Counted from the first letter of the stretch, positions 24,501-39,873 are shown. The stretch: DNA of 64,000 bases from Saccoglossus kowalevskii (GCF_000003605.2 NW_003144095.1:1-64000), one strand, 5' to 3'. Notes: generated by a model not told the origin, from the sequence alone. A program made the numbers and translations.

Positions 24501-25732
24501 ATCAAGTTGGTGACGCTGTCGGCACATAGTGGGGTTTGACCTGTTAAGTTACCGTGAAAAGTCGTACAAAGTGAACGCAAAGTTGTGCAAAGTGATCACA
24601 AAGTTTGTAGATGTATTTGTATGTTTGCCCTAAGTTGTTGGCATATAGAAACCCGCAATTGTAAAGTCAAACAAATGAATAAAAGCGAGATGAAAACAGC
24701 CTATATTAACAGAGTATCACATGAGCTGACTGACCGTAAAGATGATAGAAACAGCATGCAAAGTTGATAAAAGCGTTCAAAACGTTGGCGGAGTTGCATG
24801 TATATATAACCTAAGTCATTGCAATGCCAACCCCGCAGTTAAATTTCGAAAACATTAAGTATATGTCTAGAAAATTCCCGATATGTAAGCAGATTATCGC
24901 CACTGCGAACCGAAAATCGAAGACAAACTGCTTACAAAGTTATAAAAAGTGATTGCAAAGTTTGTAGATTCGTTTGGCAATGTTACATATGATATTATAT
25001 TGACGGGTTCCATAGTCAAAAGTTCGAAAACGAAAGTACATATTTCGCACATTGCCGTTAAAGTAGCGTACTATCAGTCGGAGCATGTATAGGTCATAGG
25101 TCAATTCAAGAAGTCACTTGTACAAACGCTATCAAGTTTGAAACAGTTTCAAAAATGAAATAGCCGCCAGTTCGAGTATATTTCAAATTACGTAAGCAGG
25201 AGTGTGGGTAGTTGAAGAGACAAACTTTAAAGTTAAGCTCAATCGGGCATGGTTAGTTCTTACATGGGAGACTGCCTGAAAAAAACAGCCGGGTATTTTT
25301 TTTTTGATTTCATCACTTACATATCAAAGATATGAGACAACGTTCGTGCATCTTTTTTTCACTGTGATGTAAATTATTTTTAGTAGAAAGAAATGGAAAT
25401 TTAGGCTTGTTTCCAAATTCATGAACATTTTTCCAATTTCCCTATTATTTTCGGAGATCAAGTTGGTGACGCTGTCGGCACATAGTGGGGTTTGACCTGT
25501 TAAGTTACCGTGAAAAGTCGTACAAAGTGAACGCAAAGTTGTGCAAAGTGATCACAAAGTTTGTAGATGTATTTGTATGTTTGCCCTAAGTTGTTGGCAT
25601 ATAGAAACCCGCAATTGTAAAGTCAAACAAATGAATAAAAGCGAGATGAAAACAGCCTATATTAACAGAGTATCACATGAGCTGACTGACCGTAAAGATG
25701 ATAGAAACAGCATGCAAAGTTGATAAAAGCGT

Positions 25733-25950
25733 TCAAACGTTGGCGGAGTTGCATGTATATATAACCTAAGTCATTGCAATGCCAACCCCGCAGTTAAATT
25801 TCGAAAACATTAAGTATATGTCTAGAAAATTCCCGATATGTAAGCAGATTATCGCCACTGCGAACCGAAAATCGAAGAAAAACTGCTACAAAGTATAAAA
25901 AGCGATTGCAAGTTGTAGATTCGTTTGGCATGTTACATATGATATATATG
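25733..25950. other. Cluster of homopolymer contractions
   Basis: Within about 200 bp many base runs are one shorter than in all neighbours: ttcaaacg, ctgctacaaag, agtataaaaag, gcaagttgtag, ggcatgtt, gatatatatgac. Every change removes a base from a run. This accounts for the 948-bp spacing to the next anchor. Local low-quality consensus is the simplest reading; a real decayed copy is less likely. Confidence 0.65.
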
Positions 25951-28900
25951 ACGGGTTCCATAGTCAAAAGTTCGAAAACGTAAATATATATTTCGCACAT
26001 TGCCGTTAAAGTAGCGTACTATCAGTCGGAGCATGTAGAGGTCATAGGTCAATTCAAGAAGTTACTTGTACAAACGCTACCAAGTTTAAAACAGTTTGAA
26101 AAATGAAATAGCCGCCAGTTCGAGTATATTTCAAATTACGTAAGCAGGAGTGTGGGTAGTTGAAGAGATAAAGTTTAAAGTTAAGCTCAATCGGGCATGG
26201 TTAGTTCTTGCATGGGAGACTGCCTGAAAAAAACAGCCGGCGATTTTTTTTTTGATTTCATCACTTACATATCAAAGATATGAGACAACGTTCGTGCATC
26301 TTTTTTTCACTGTGATGTAAATTATTGTTAGTAGAAAGAAATGGAAATTTAGGCTTGTTTCCAAATTTATGAACATTTTTCCAATTTTCCTATTATTTTC
26401 GGAGATCAAGTTGGTGACGCTGTCGGCACATAGTGGGGTTTGACCAGTTAAGTTACCGTGAAAAGTCGTACAAAGTGAACGCAAAGTTGTGCAAAGTGAT
26501 CACAAATATTGTAGATGTATTTGTATGTTTGCCCTAAGTTGTTGGCATATAGAAACCCGCAATTGTAAAGTCAAACAAATGAATAAAAGCGAGATGAAAA
26601 CAGCCTATATTAGCAGAGTATCAAATGAGCTGACTGACCGTAAAGATGATAGAAACAGCATGCAAAGTTGATAAAAGCGTTCAAAACGTTGGCGGAGTTG
26701 CATGTATATATAACCTAAGTCATTGCAATGCCAACCCCGCAGTTAAATTTCGAAAACATTAAGTATATGTCTAGAAAATTCCCGATATGTAAGCAGATTA
26801 TCGCCACTGCGAACCGAAAATCGAAGACAAACTGCTTACAAGGTTATAAAAAGCGATTGCAAAGTTTGTAGATTCGTTTGGCAATGTTACATATGATATT
26901 ATATTGACGGGTTCCATAGTCAAAAGTTCGAAAACGAAAGTACATATTTCGCACATTGCCGTTAAAGTAGCGTACTATCAGTCGGAGCATGTATAGGTCA
27001 TAGGTCAATTCAAGAAGTCACTTGTACAAACGCTATCAAGTTTAAAACAGTTTCAAAAATGAAATAGCCGCCAGTTCGAGTATATTTCAAATTACGTAAG
27101 CAGGAGTGTGGGTAGTTGAAGAGACAAAGTTTAAAGTTAAGCTCAATCGGGCATGGTTAGTTCTTGCATGGGAGACTGCCTGAAAAAAACAGCCGGGGAT
27201 TTTTTTTTTGATTTCATCACTTACATATCAACGATATGAGACAACGTTCGTGCATCTTTTTTTCACTGTGATGTAAATTATTTTTAGTAGAAAGAAATGG
27301 AAATTTAGGCTTGTTTCCAAATTCATGAACATTTTTCCAATTTCCCTATTATTTTCGGAGATCAAGTTGGTGACGCTGTCGGCACATAGTGGGGTTTGAC
27401 CTGTTAAGTTACCGTGAAAAGTCGTACAAAGTGAACGCAAAGTTGTGCAAAGTGATCACAAAGTTTGTAGATGTATTTGTATGTTTGCCCTAAGTTGTTG
27501 GCATATAGAAACCCGCAATTGTAAAGTCAAACAAATGAATAAAAGCGAGATGAAAACAGCCTATATTAACAGAGTATCACATGAGCAGACTGACCGTAAA
27601 GATGATAGAAACAGCATGCAAAGTTGATAAAAGCGTTCAAAACGTTGGCGGAGTTGCATGTATATATAACCTAAGTCATTGCAATGCCAACCCCGCAGTT
27701 AAATTTCGAAAACATTAAGTATATGTCTAGAAAATTCCCGATATGTAAGCAGATTATCGCCACTGCGAACCGAAAATCGAAGACAAACTGCTTACAAAGT
27801 TATAAAAAGCGATTGCAAAGTTTGTAGATTCGTTTGGCAATGTTACATATGATATTATATTGACGGGTTCCATAGTCAAAAGTTCGAAAACGAAAGTACA
27901 TATTTCGCACATTGCCGTTAAAGTAGCGTACTATCAGTCGGAGCATGTATAGGTCATAGGTCAATTCAAGAAGTCACTTGTACAAACGCTATCAAGTTTA
28001 AAACAGTTTCAAAAATGAAATAGCCGCCAGTTCGAGTATATTTCAAATTACGTAAGCAGGAGTGTGGGTAGTTGAAGAGACAAAGTTTAAAGTTAAGCTC
28101 AATCGGGCATGGTTAGTTCTTGCATGGGAGACTGCCTGAAAAAAACAGCCGGGGATTTTTTTTTTTTTTTCGTCACTTACATATCAAAGATATGAGACAA
28201 CGTTCGTGCATCTTTTTTCACTGTGATGTAAATTATTTTTAGTAAAAAGAAATGGAAATTTAGGCTTGTTTCCAAATTCATGAACATTTTTCCAATTTCC
28301 CTATTATTTTCGGAGATCAAGTTGGTGACGCTGTCGGCACATAGTGGGGTTTGACCTGTTAAGTTACCGTGAAAAGTCGTACAAAGTGAACGCAAAGTTG
28401 TGCAAAGTGATCACAAAGTTTGTAGATGTATTTGTATGTTTGCCCTAAGTTGTTGGCATATAGAAACCCGCAATTGTAAAGTCAAACAAATGAATAAAAG
28501 CGAGATGAAAACAGCCTATATTAACAGAGTATCACATGAGCTGACTGACCGTAAAGATGATAGAAACAGCATGCAAAGTTGATAAAAGCGTTCAAAACGT
28601 TGGCGGAGTTGCATGTATATATAACCTAAGTCATTGCAATGCCAACCCCGCAGTTAAATTTCGAAAACATTAAGTATATGTCTAGAAAATTCCCGATATG
28701 TAAGCAGATTATCGCCACTGCGAACCGAAAATCGAAGACAAACTGCTTACAAAGTTATAAAAAGCGATTGCAAAGTTTGTAGATTCGTTTGGCAATGTTA
28801 CATATGATATTATATTGACGGGTTCCATAGTCAAAAGTTCGAAAACGAAAGTACATATTTCGCACATTGCCGTTAAAGTAGCGTACTATCAGTCGGAGCA

Positions 28901-30311
28901 TGTATAGGTCATAGGTCAATTCAAGAAGTCACTTGTACAAACGCTATCAAGTTTAAAACAGTTTCAAAAATGAAATAGCCGCCAGTTCGAGTATATTTCA
29001 AATTACGTAAGCAGGAGTGTGGGTAGTTGAAGAGACAAAGTTTAAAGTTAAACTCAATCGGGCATGGTTAGTTCTTGCATGGGAGACTGCCTGAAAAAAA
29101 ACAGCCGGGGATTTTTTTTTTGATTTCATCACTTACATATCAAAGATATGAGACAACGTTCGTGCATCTTTTTTTCAATGTGATGTAAATTATTTTTAGT
29201 AGAAAGAAATGGAAATTTAGGCTTGTTTCCAATTCATGAACATTTTTCCAATTTCCCTATTATTTTCGGAGATCAAGTTGGTGACGCTGTCGGCACATAG
29301 TGGGGTTTGACCTGTTAATTTACCGTGAAAAGTCGTACAAAGTGAACGCAAAGTTGTGCAAAGTGATCACAAAGTTTGTAGATGTATTTGTATGTTTGCC
29401 CTAAGTTGTTGGCATATAGAAACCCGCAATTGTAAAGTCAAACAAATGAATAAAAGCGAGATGAAAACAGCCTATATTAACAGAGTATCACATGAGCTGA
29501 CTGACCGTAAAGATGATAGAAACAGCATGCAAAGTTGATAAAAGCGTTCAAAACGTTGGCGGAGTTGCATGTATATATAACCTAAGTCATTGCAATGCCA
29601 ACCCCGCAGTTAAATTTCGAAAACATTAAGTATATGTCTAGAAAATTCCCGATATGTAAGCAGATTATCGCCACTGCGAACCGAAAATCGAAGACAAACT
29701 GCTTACAAAGTTATAAAAAGCGATTGCAAAGTTTGTAGATTCGTTTGGCAATGTTACATATGATATTATATTGACGGGTTCCATAGTCAAAAGTTCGAAA
29801 ACGAAAGTACATATTTCGCACATTGCCGTTAAAGTAGCGTACTATCAGTCGGAGCATGTAGAGGTCATAGGTCAATTCAAGAAGTCACTTGTACAAACGC
29901 TATCAAGTTTAAAACAGTTTCAAAAATGAAATAGCCGCCAGTTCGAGTATATTTCAAATTACGTAAGCAGGAGTGTGGGTAGTTGAAGAGACAAAGTTTA
30001 AAGTTAAGCTCAATTGGGCATGGTTAGTTCTTGCATGGGAGACTGCCTGAAAAAAACAGCCGGGTATTTTTTTTTTGATTTCATCACTTACATATCAAAG
30101 ATATGAGACAACGTTCGTGCATCTTTTTTTCACTGTGATGTAAATTATTTTTAGTAGAAAGAAATGGAAATTTAGGCTTGTTTCCAAATTCATGAACATT
30201 TTTCCAATTTCCCTATTATTTTCGGAGATCAAGTTGGTGACGCTGTCGGCACATAGTGGGGTTTGACCTGTTAAGTTACCGTGAAAAGTCGTACAAAGTG
30301 AACGCAAAGTT

Positions 30312-32225
30312 GTGCAAAGTGATCACAAAGTTTGTAGATGTATTTGTATGTTTCCCCTAAGTTGTTGGCATATAGAAACCCGCAATTGTAAAGTCAAACA
30401 AATGAATAAAAGCGAGATGAAAACAGCCTATATTAACAGAGTATCACATGAGCTGACTGACCGTAAAGATGATAGAAACAGCATGCAAAGTTGATAAAAG
30501 CGTTCAAAACGTTGGCGGAGTTGCATGTATATATAACCTAAGTCATTGCAATGCCAACCCCGCAGTTAAATTTCGAAAACATTAAGTATATGTCTAGAAA
30601 ATTCCCGATATGTAAGCAGATTATCGCCACTGCGAACCGAAAATCGAAGACAAACTGCTTACAAAGTTATAAAAAGCGATTGCAAAGTTTGTAGATTCGT
30701 TTGGCAATGTTACATATGATATTATATTGACGGGTTCCATAGTCAAAAGTTCGAAAACGAAAGTACATATTTCGCACATTGCCGTTAAAGTAGCGTACTA
30801 TCAGTCGGAGCATGTATAGGTCATAGGTCAATTCAAGAAGTCACTTGTACAAACGCTATCAAGTTTAAAACAGTTTCAAAAATGAAATAGCCGCCAGTTC
30901 GAGTATATTTCAAATTACGTAAGCAGGAGTGTGGGTAGTTGAAGAGACAAACTTTAAAGTTAAGCTCAATCGGGCATGGTTAGTTCTTGCATGGGAGACT
31001 GCCTGAAAAAAACAGCCGGGTATTTTTTTTTTGATTTCATCACTTACATATCAAAGATATGAGACAACGTTCGTGCATCTTTTTTTCACTGTGATGTAAA
31101 TTATTTTTAGTAGAAAGAAATGGAAATTTAGGCTTGTTTCCAAATTCATGAACATTTTTCCAATTTCCCTATTATTTTCGGAGATCAAGTTGGTGACGCT
31201 GTCGGCACATAGTGGGGTTTGACCTGTTAAGTTACCGTGAAAAGTCGTACAAAGTGAACGCAAAGTTGTGCAAAGTGATCACAAAGTTTGTAGATGTATT
31301 TGTATGTTTCCCCTAAGTTGTTGGCATATAGAAACCCGCAATTGTAAAGTCAAACAAATGAATAAAAGCGAGATGAAAACAGCCTATATTATCAGAGTAT
31401 CACATGAGCTGACTGACCGTAAAGATGATAGAAACAGCATGCAAAGTTGATAAAAGCGTTCAAAACGTTGGCGGAGTTGCATGTATATATAACCTAAGTC
31501 ATTGCAATGCCAACCCCGCAGTTAAATTTCGAAAACATTAAGTATATGTCTAGAAAATTCCCGATATGTAAGCAGATTATCGCCACTGCGAACCGAAAAT
31601 CGAAGACAAACTGCTTACAAAGTTATAAAAAGCGATTGCAAAGTTTGTAGATTCGTTTGGCAATGTTACATATGATATTATATTGACGGGTTCCATAGTC
31701 AAAAGTTCGAAAACGAAAGTACATATTTCGCACATTGCCGTTAAAGTAGCGTACTATCAGTCGGAGCATGTATAGGTCATAGGTCAATTCAAGAAGTCAC
31801 TTGTACAAACGCTATCAAGTTTAAAACAGTTTCAAAAATGAAATAGCCGCCAGTTCGAGTATATTTCAAATTACGTAAGCAGGAGTGTGGGTAGTTGAAG
31901 AGACAGAGTTTAAAGTTAAGCTCAATCGGGCATGGTTAGTTCTTGCATGGGAGACTGCCTGAAAAAAACAGCCGGGGATTTTTTTTTTTTGATTTCATCA
32001 CTTACATATCAAAGATATGAGACAACGTTCGTGCATCTTTTTTTCACTGTGATGTAAATTATTTTTAGTAGAAAGAAATGGAAATTTAGGCTTGTTTCCT
32101 AATTCATGAACATTTTTCCAATTTCCCTATTATTTTCGGAGATCAAGTTGGTGACGCTGTCGGCACATAGTGGGGTTTGACCTGTTAAGTTACCGTGAAA
32201 AGTCGTACAAAGTGAACGCAAAGTT
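30312..32225 (+). repeat. Twin adjacent monomers
   Basis: The copies at 30312 and 31268 share tgtttCccctaag (30350 and 31306), seen nowhere else in the window. They look like products of one recent single-monomer duplication; the second copy has since gained attaTcagag near 31390. Confidence 0.7.
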
Positions 32226-35200
32226 GTGCAAAGTGATCACAATGTTTGTAGATGTATTTGTATGTTTGCCCTAAGTTGTTGGCATATAGAAACCCGCAAT
32301 TGTAAAGTCAAACAAATGAATAAAAGCGAGATGAAAACAGCCTATATTAACAGAGTATCACATGAGCTGACTGACCGTAAAGATGATAGAAACAGCATGC
32401 AAAGTTGATAAAAGCGTTCAAAACGTTGGCGGAGTTGCATGTATATATAACCTAAGTCATTGCAATGCCAACCCCGCAGTTAAATTTCGAAAACATTAAG
32501 TATATGTCTAGAAAATTCCCGATATGTAAGCAGATTATCGCCACTGCGAACCTAAAATCGAAGAAAAACTGCTTACAAAGTTATAAAAAGCGATTGCAAA
32601 GTTTGTAGATTCGTTTGGCAATGTTACATATGATATTATATTGACGGGTTCCATAGTCAAAAGTTCGAAAACGTAAATATATATTTCGCACATCGCCGTT
32701 AAAGTAGCGTACTATCAGTCGGAGCATGTACAGGTCATAGGTCAATTCAAGAAGTTACTTGTACAAACGCTATCAAGTTTAAAACAGTTTCAAAAATGAA
32801 ATAGCCGCCAGTTCGAGTATATTTCAAATTTCGTAAGCAGGAGTGTGGGTAGTTGAAGAGACAAAGTTTAAAGTTAAGCTCAATCGGGCATGGTTAGTTC
32901 TTGCATGGGAGACTGCCTGAAAAAAACAGCCGGGGATTTTTTTTTTGATTTCATCACTTACATATCAAAGATATGAGACAACGTTCGTGCATCTTTTTTT
33001 TCACTGTGATGTAAATTATTTTTAGTAGAAAGACATGGAAATTTAGGCTTGTTTCCAAATTCATGAACATTTTTCCAATTTCCCTATTATTTTCGGAGAT
33101 CAAGTTGACGACGCTGTCGGCACATAGTGGGGTTTGACCTGTTAAGTTACCGTGAAAAGTCGTACAAAGTGAACGCGAAGTTGTGCAAAGTGATCACAAA
33201 GTTTGTAGATGTATTTGTATGTTTGCCCTAAGTTGTTGGCATAGAGAAACCCGCAATTGTAAAGTCAAACAAATGAATAAAAGCGAGATGAAAACAGCCT
33301 ATATTAACAGAGTATCACATGAGCTGACTTGACCGTAAAGATGATAGAAACAGCATGCAAAGTTGATAAAAGCGTTCAAAACGTTGGCGGAGTTGCATGT
33401 ATATATAACCTAAGTCATTGCAATGCCAACCCCGCAGTTAAATTTCGAAAACATTAAGTATATGTCTAGAAAATTCCCGATATGTAAGCAGATTATCGCC
33501 ACTGCGAACCGAAAATCGAAGACAAACTGCTTACAAAGTTATAAAAAGCGATTGCAAAGTTTGTAGATTCGTTTGGCAATGTTACATATGATATTATATT
33601 GACGGGTTCCATAGTCAAAAGTTCGAAAACGAAAGTACATATTTCGCACATTGCCGTTAAAGTAGCGTACTATCAGTCGGAGCATGTATAGGTCATAGGT
33701 CAATTCAAGAAGTCACTTGTACAAACGCTATCAAGTTTAAAACAGTTTCAAAAATGAAATAGCCGCCAGTTCGAGTATATTTCAAATTACGTAAGCAGGA
33801 GTGTGGGTAGTTGAAGAGACAAAGTTTAAAGTTAAGCTCAATCGGGCATGGTTAGTTCTTGCATGGGAGACTGCCTGAAAAAACAGCTGGGGATTTTTTT
33901 TTGATTTCGTCACATACATATCAAAGATATGAGACAACGTTCGTGCATCTTTTTTTTCACTGTGATGTAAATTATATTTAGTAGAAAGACATGGAAATTT
34001 AGGCTTGTTTCCAAATTCATGAACATTTTTCCAATTTCCCTATTATTTTCGGAGATCAAGTTGGTGACGCTGTCGGCACATAGTGGGGTTTGACCTGTTA
34101 AGTTACCGTGAAAAGTCGTACAAAGTGAACGCTAAGTTGTGCAAAGTGATCACAAAGTTTGTAGATGTATTTGTATGTTTGCCCTAAGTTGTTGGCATAT
34201 AGAAACCCGCAATTGTAAAGTCAAACAAATGAATAAAAGCGAGATGAAAACAGCCTATATTAACAGAGTATCACATGAGCTGACTGACCGTAAAGATGAT
34301 AGAAACAGCATGCACAGTTGATAAAAGCGTTCAAAACGTTGGCGGAGGTGCATGTATATATAACCTAAGTCATTGCAATGCCAACCCCGCAGTTAAATTT
34401 CGAAAACATTAAGTATATGTCTAGAAAATTCCCGATATGTAAGCAGATTATCGCCACTGCGAACCGAAAATCGAAGACAAACTGCTTACAAAGTTATAAA
34501 AAGCGATTGCAAAGTTTGTAGATTCGTTTGGCAATGTTACATATGATATTATATTGACGGGTTCCAAGTCAAAAGTTCAAAAACGAAAGTACATATTTCG
34601 CACATTGCCGTTAAAGTAGCGTACTATCAGTCGGAGCATGTATAGGTCATAGGTCAATTCAAGAATTCACTTGTACAAACGCTATCAAGTTTAAAACAGT
34701 TTCAAAAATGAAATAGCCGCCAGTTCGAGAATATTTCAAATTACGTAAGCAGGAGTGTGGGTAGTTGAAGAGACAGAGTTTAAAGTTCAGCTCAATCGGG
34801 CATGGTTAGTTCTTGCATGGGAGACTGCCTGAAAAAAACAGCCGGGGATTTTTTTTTTTGATTTCATCACTTACATATCAAAGATATGAGACAACGTTCG
34901 TGCATCTTTTTTTCACTGTGATGTAAATTATTTTTAGTAGAAAGAAATGGAAATTTAGGCTTGTTTCCAAATTCATGAACATTTTTCCAATTTCCCTATT
35001 ATTTTCGGAGATCAAGTTGGTGACGCTGTCGGCACATAGTGGGGTTTGACCTGTTAAGTTACCGTGAAAAGTCGTACAAAGTGAACGCAAAGTTGTGCAA
35101 AGTGATCACAAAGTTTGTAGATGTATTTGTATGTTTGCCCTAAGTTGTTGGCATATAGAAACCCGCAATTGTAAAGTCAAACAAATGAATAAAAGCGAGA

Positions 35201-37961
35201 TGAAAACAGCATATATTAACAGAGTATCACATGAGCTGACTGACCGTAAAGATGATAGAAACAGCATGCAAAGTTGATAAAAGCGTTCAAAACGTTGGCG
35301 GAGTTGCATGTATATATAACCTAAGTCATTGCAATGCCAACCCCGCAGTTAAATTTCGAAAACATTAAGTATATGTCTAGAAAATTCCCGATATGTAAGC
35401 AGATTATCGCCACTGCGAACCGAAAATCGAAGACAAACTGCTTACAAAGTTATAAAAAGCAATTGCAAAGTTTGTAGATTCGTTTGGCAATGTTACATAT
35501 GATATTATATTGACGGGTTCCATAGTCAAAAGTTCGAAAACGAAAGTACATATTTCGCACATTGCCGTTAAAGTAGCGTACTATCAGTCGGAGCATGTAT
35601 AGGTCATAGGTCAATTCAAGAAGTCACTTGTACAAACGCTATCAAGTTTAAAACAGTTTCAAAAATGAAATAGCCGCCAGTTCGAGTATATTTCAAATTA
35701 CGTAAGCAGGAGTGTGGGTAGTTGAAGAGACAAGGTTTAAAGTTAAGCTTAATCGGGCATGGTTAGTTCTTGCATGGGAGACTGCCTGAAAAAAACAGCC
35801 GGGGATTTTTTTTTTGATTTCATCACTTACATATCAAAGATATGAGACAACGTTCGTGCATCTTTTTTTCACTGTGATGTAAATTATTTTTAGTAGAAAG
35901 AAATGGAAATTTAGGCTTGTTTCCAAATTCATGAACATTTTTCCAATTTCCCTATTATTTTCGGAGATCAAGTTGGTGACGCTGTCGGCACATAGTGGGG
36001 TTTGACCTGTTATGTTACCGTGAAAAGTCGTACAAAGTGAACGCAAAGTTGTGCAAAGTGATCACAAAGTTTGTAGATGTATTTGTATGTTTGCTCTAAG
36101 TTGTTGGCATATAGAAACCCGCAATTGTAAAGTCAAACAAATGAATAAAAGCGAGATGAAAACAGTCTATATTAACAGAGTATCACATGAGCTGACTGAC
36201 CGTAAAGATGATAGAAACAGCATGCAAAGTTGATAAAAGCGTTCAAAACGTTGGCGGAGTTGCATGTATATATAACCTAAGTCATTGCAATGCCAACCCC
36301 GCAGTTAAATTTCGAAAACATTAAGTATATGTCTAGAAAATTCCCGATATGTAAGCAGATTATCGCCACTGCGAACCGAAAATCGAAGACAAACTGCTTA
36401 CAAAGTTATAAAAAGCGATTGCAAAGTTTGTAGATTCGTTTGGCAATGTTACATATGATATTATATTGACGGGTTCCATAGTCAAAAGTTCGAAAACGAA
36501 AGTACATATTTCGCACATTGCCGTTAAAGTAGCGTACTATCAGTCGGAGCATGTATAGGTCATAGGTCAATTCAAGAAGTCACTTGTACAAACGCTATCA
36601 AGTTTAAAACAGTTTCAAAAATGAAATAGCCGCCAGTTCGAGTATATTTCAAATTACGTAAGCAGGAGTGTTGGTAGTTGAAGAGACAGAGTTTAAACTT
36701 AAGCTCAATCGGGCATGGTTAGTTCTTGCATGGGAGACTGCCTGAAAAAAACAGCCGGGGATTTTTTTTTTGATTTCATCACTTACATATCAAAGATATG
36801 AGACAACGTTCGTGCATCTTTTTTTCACTGTGATGTAAATTATTTTTAGTAAAAAGAAATGGAAATTTAGGCTTGTTTCCAAATTCATGAACATTTTTCC
36901 AATTTCCCTATTATTTTCGGAGATCAAGTTGGTGACGCTGTCGGCACATAGTGGGGTTTGACCTGTTAAGTTACCGTGAAAAGTCGTACAAAGTGAACGC
37001 AAAGTTGTGCAAAGTGATCACAAAGTTTGTAGATGTATTTGTATGTTTGCCCTAAGTTGTTGGCATATAGAAACCCACAATTGTAAAGTCAAACAAATGA
37101 ATAAAAGCGAGATGAAAACAGCCTATATTAACAGAGTATCACATGAGCTGACTGACCGTAAAGATGATAGAAACAGCATGCAAAGTTGATAAAAGCGTTC
37201 AAAACGTTGGCGGAGTTGCATGTATATATAACCTAAGTCATTGCAATGCCAACCCCGCAGTTAAATTTCGAAAACATTAAGTATATGTCTAGAAAATTCC
37301 CGATATGTAAGCAGATTATCGCCACTGCGAACCGAAAATCGAAGACAAACTGCTTACAAAGTTATAAAAAGCGATTGCAAAGTTTGTAGATTCGTTTGGC
37401 AATGTTACATATGATATTATATTGACGGGTTCCATAGTCAAAAGTTCGAAAACGAAAGTACATATGTCGCACATTGCCGTTAAATAGCGTACTATCAGTC
37501 GGAGCATGTAGAGGTCATAGGTCAATTCAAGAAGTCACTTGTACAAACGCTATCAAGTTTAAAACAGTTTCAAAAATGAAATAGCCGCCAGTTCGAGTAT
37601 ATTTCAAAATACGTAAGCAGGAGTGTGGGTAGTTGAAGAGACAAAGTTTAAAGTTAAGCTCAATCGGGCATGGTTAGTTCTTGCATGGGAGACTGCCTGA
37701 AAAAAACAGCAGGTGATTTTTTTTTTGATTTCATCACTTACATATCAAAGATATGAGACAACGTTCGTGCATCTTTTTTTCACTGTGATGTAAATTATTT
37801 TTAGTAGAAAGAAATGGAAATTTAGGCTTGTTTCCAAATTCATGAACATTTTTCCAATTTCCCTATTATTTTCGGAGATCAAGTTGGTGACGCTGTCGGC
37901 ACATAGTGGGGTTTGACCTGTTAAGTTACCGTGAAAAGTCGTACAAAGTGAACGCAAAGTT

Positions 37962-39873
37962 GTGCAAAGTGATCACAAAGTTTGTAGATGTATTTGTATG
38001 TTTGCCCTAAGTTGTTGGCATATAGAAACCCGCAATTGTAAAGTCAAACAAATGAATAAAAGCGAGATGAAAACAGCCTATATTAACAGAGTATCACATG
38101 AGCTGACTGACCGTAAAGATGATAGAAACAGCATACAAAGTTGATAAAAGCGTTCAAAACGTTGGCGGAGTTGCATGTATATATAACCTAAGTCATTGCA
38201 ATGCCAACCCCGCAGTTAAATTTCGAAAACATTAAGCATATGTCTAGAAAATTCCCGATATGTAAGCAGATTATCGCCACTGCGAACCGAAAATCGAAGA
38301 CAAACTGCTTACAAAGTTATAAAAAGCGATTGCAAAGTTTGTAGATTCGTTTGGCAATGTTACATATGATATTATATTGACGGGTTCCATAGTCAAAAGT
38401 TCGAAAACGAAAGTACATATTTCGCACATTGCCGTTAAAGTAGCGTACTATCAGTCGGAGCATGTAGAGGTCATAGGTCAATTCAAGAAGTCACTTGTAC
38501 AAACGCTATCAAGTTTAAAACAGTTTCAAAAATGAAATAGCCGCCAGTTCGAGTATATTTCAAATTACGTAAGCAGGAGTGTGGGTAGTTGAAGAGACAA
38601 AGTTTAAAGTTAAGCTCAATCGGGCATGGTTAGTTCTTGCATGGTAGACTGCCTGAAAAAAACAGCCGGGGATTTTTTTTTTGTTTTCATCACTTACATA
38701 TCAAAGATATGAGACAACGTTCGTGCATCTTTTTTTCACTGTGATGTAAATTATTTTTAGTAGAAAGAAATGGAAATTTAGGCTTGTTTCCAAATTCATG
38801 AACATTTTTCCAATTTCCCTATTATTTTCGGAGATCAAGTTGGTGACGCTGTCGGCACATAGTGGGGTTTGACCTGTTAAGTTACCGTGAAAAGTCGTAC
38901 AAAGTGAACGCAAAGTTGTGCAAAGTGATCACAAAGTTTGTAGATGTATTTGTATGTTTGCCCTAAGTTGTTGGCATATAGAAACCCGCAATTGTAAAGT
39001 CAAACAAATGAATAAAAGCGAGATGAAAACAGCCTATATTAACAGAGTATCACATGAGCTGACTGACCGTAAAGATGATAGAAACAGCATACAAAGTTGA
39101 TAAAAGCGTTCAAAACGTTGGCGGAGTTGCATGTATATATAACCTAAGTCATTGCAATGCCAACCCCGCAGTTAAATTTCGAAAACATTAAGCATATGTC
39201 TAGAAAATTCCCGATATGTAAGCAGATTATCGCCACTGCGAACCGAAAATCGAAGACAAACTGCTTACAAAGTTATAAAAAGCGATTGCAAAGTTTGTAG
39301 ATTCGTTTGGCAATGTTACATATGATATTATATTGACGGGTTCCATAGTCAAAAGTTCGAAAACGAAAGTACATATTTCGCACATTGCCGTTAAAGTAGC
39401 GTACTATCAGTCGGAGCATGTATAGGTCATAGGTCAATTCAAGAAGTCACTTGTACAAACGCTATCAAGTTTAAAACAGTTTCAAAAATGAAATAGCCGC
39501 CAGTTCGAGTATATTTCAAATTACGTAAGCAGGAGTGTGGGTAGTTGAAGAGACAAAGTTTAAAGTTAAGCTCAATCGGGCATGGTTAGTTCTTGCATGG
39601 GAGACTGCCTGAAAAAAACAGCCGGGGATTTTTTTTTTGTTTTCATCACTTACATATCAAAGATATGAGACAACGTTCGTGCATCTTTTTTTCACTGTGA
39701 TGTAAATTATTTTTAGTAGAAAAAAATGGAAATTTAGGCTTGTTTCCAAATTCATGAACATTTTTCCAATTTCCCTATTATTTTCGGAGATCAAGTTGGT
39801 GACGCTGTCGGCACATAGTGGGGTTTGACCTGTTAAGTTACCGTGAAAAGTCGTACAAAGTGAACGCAAAGTT
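37962..39873 (+). repeat. Twin adjacent monomers
   Basis: The copies at 37962 and 38918 share three private variants 956 bp apart: gcatAcaaag (38132, 39088), taagCatatg (38234, 39190) and tttgTtttcatcac (about 38682, 39638). A recent duplication of one monomer explains all three. Confidence 0.8.

Noticed and set aside
25324-25536. A 66-95-codon open frame on the - strand and a 68-72-codon + frame across the T-run region
   Set aside because: The - frame opens with TTG, and the + frame changes register whenever the T-run length changes. Both appear or vanish between near-identical monomers. They are incidental.
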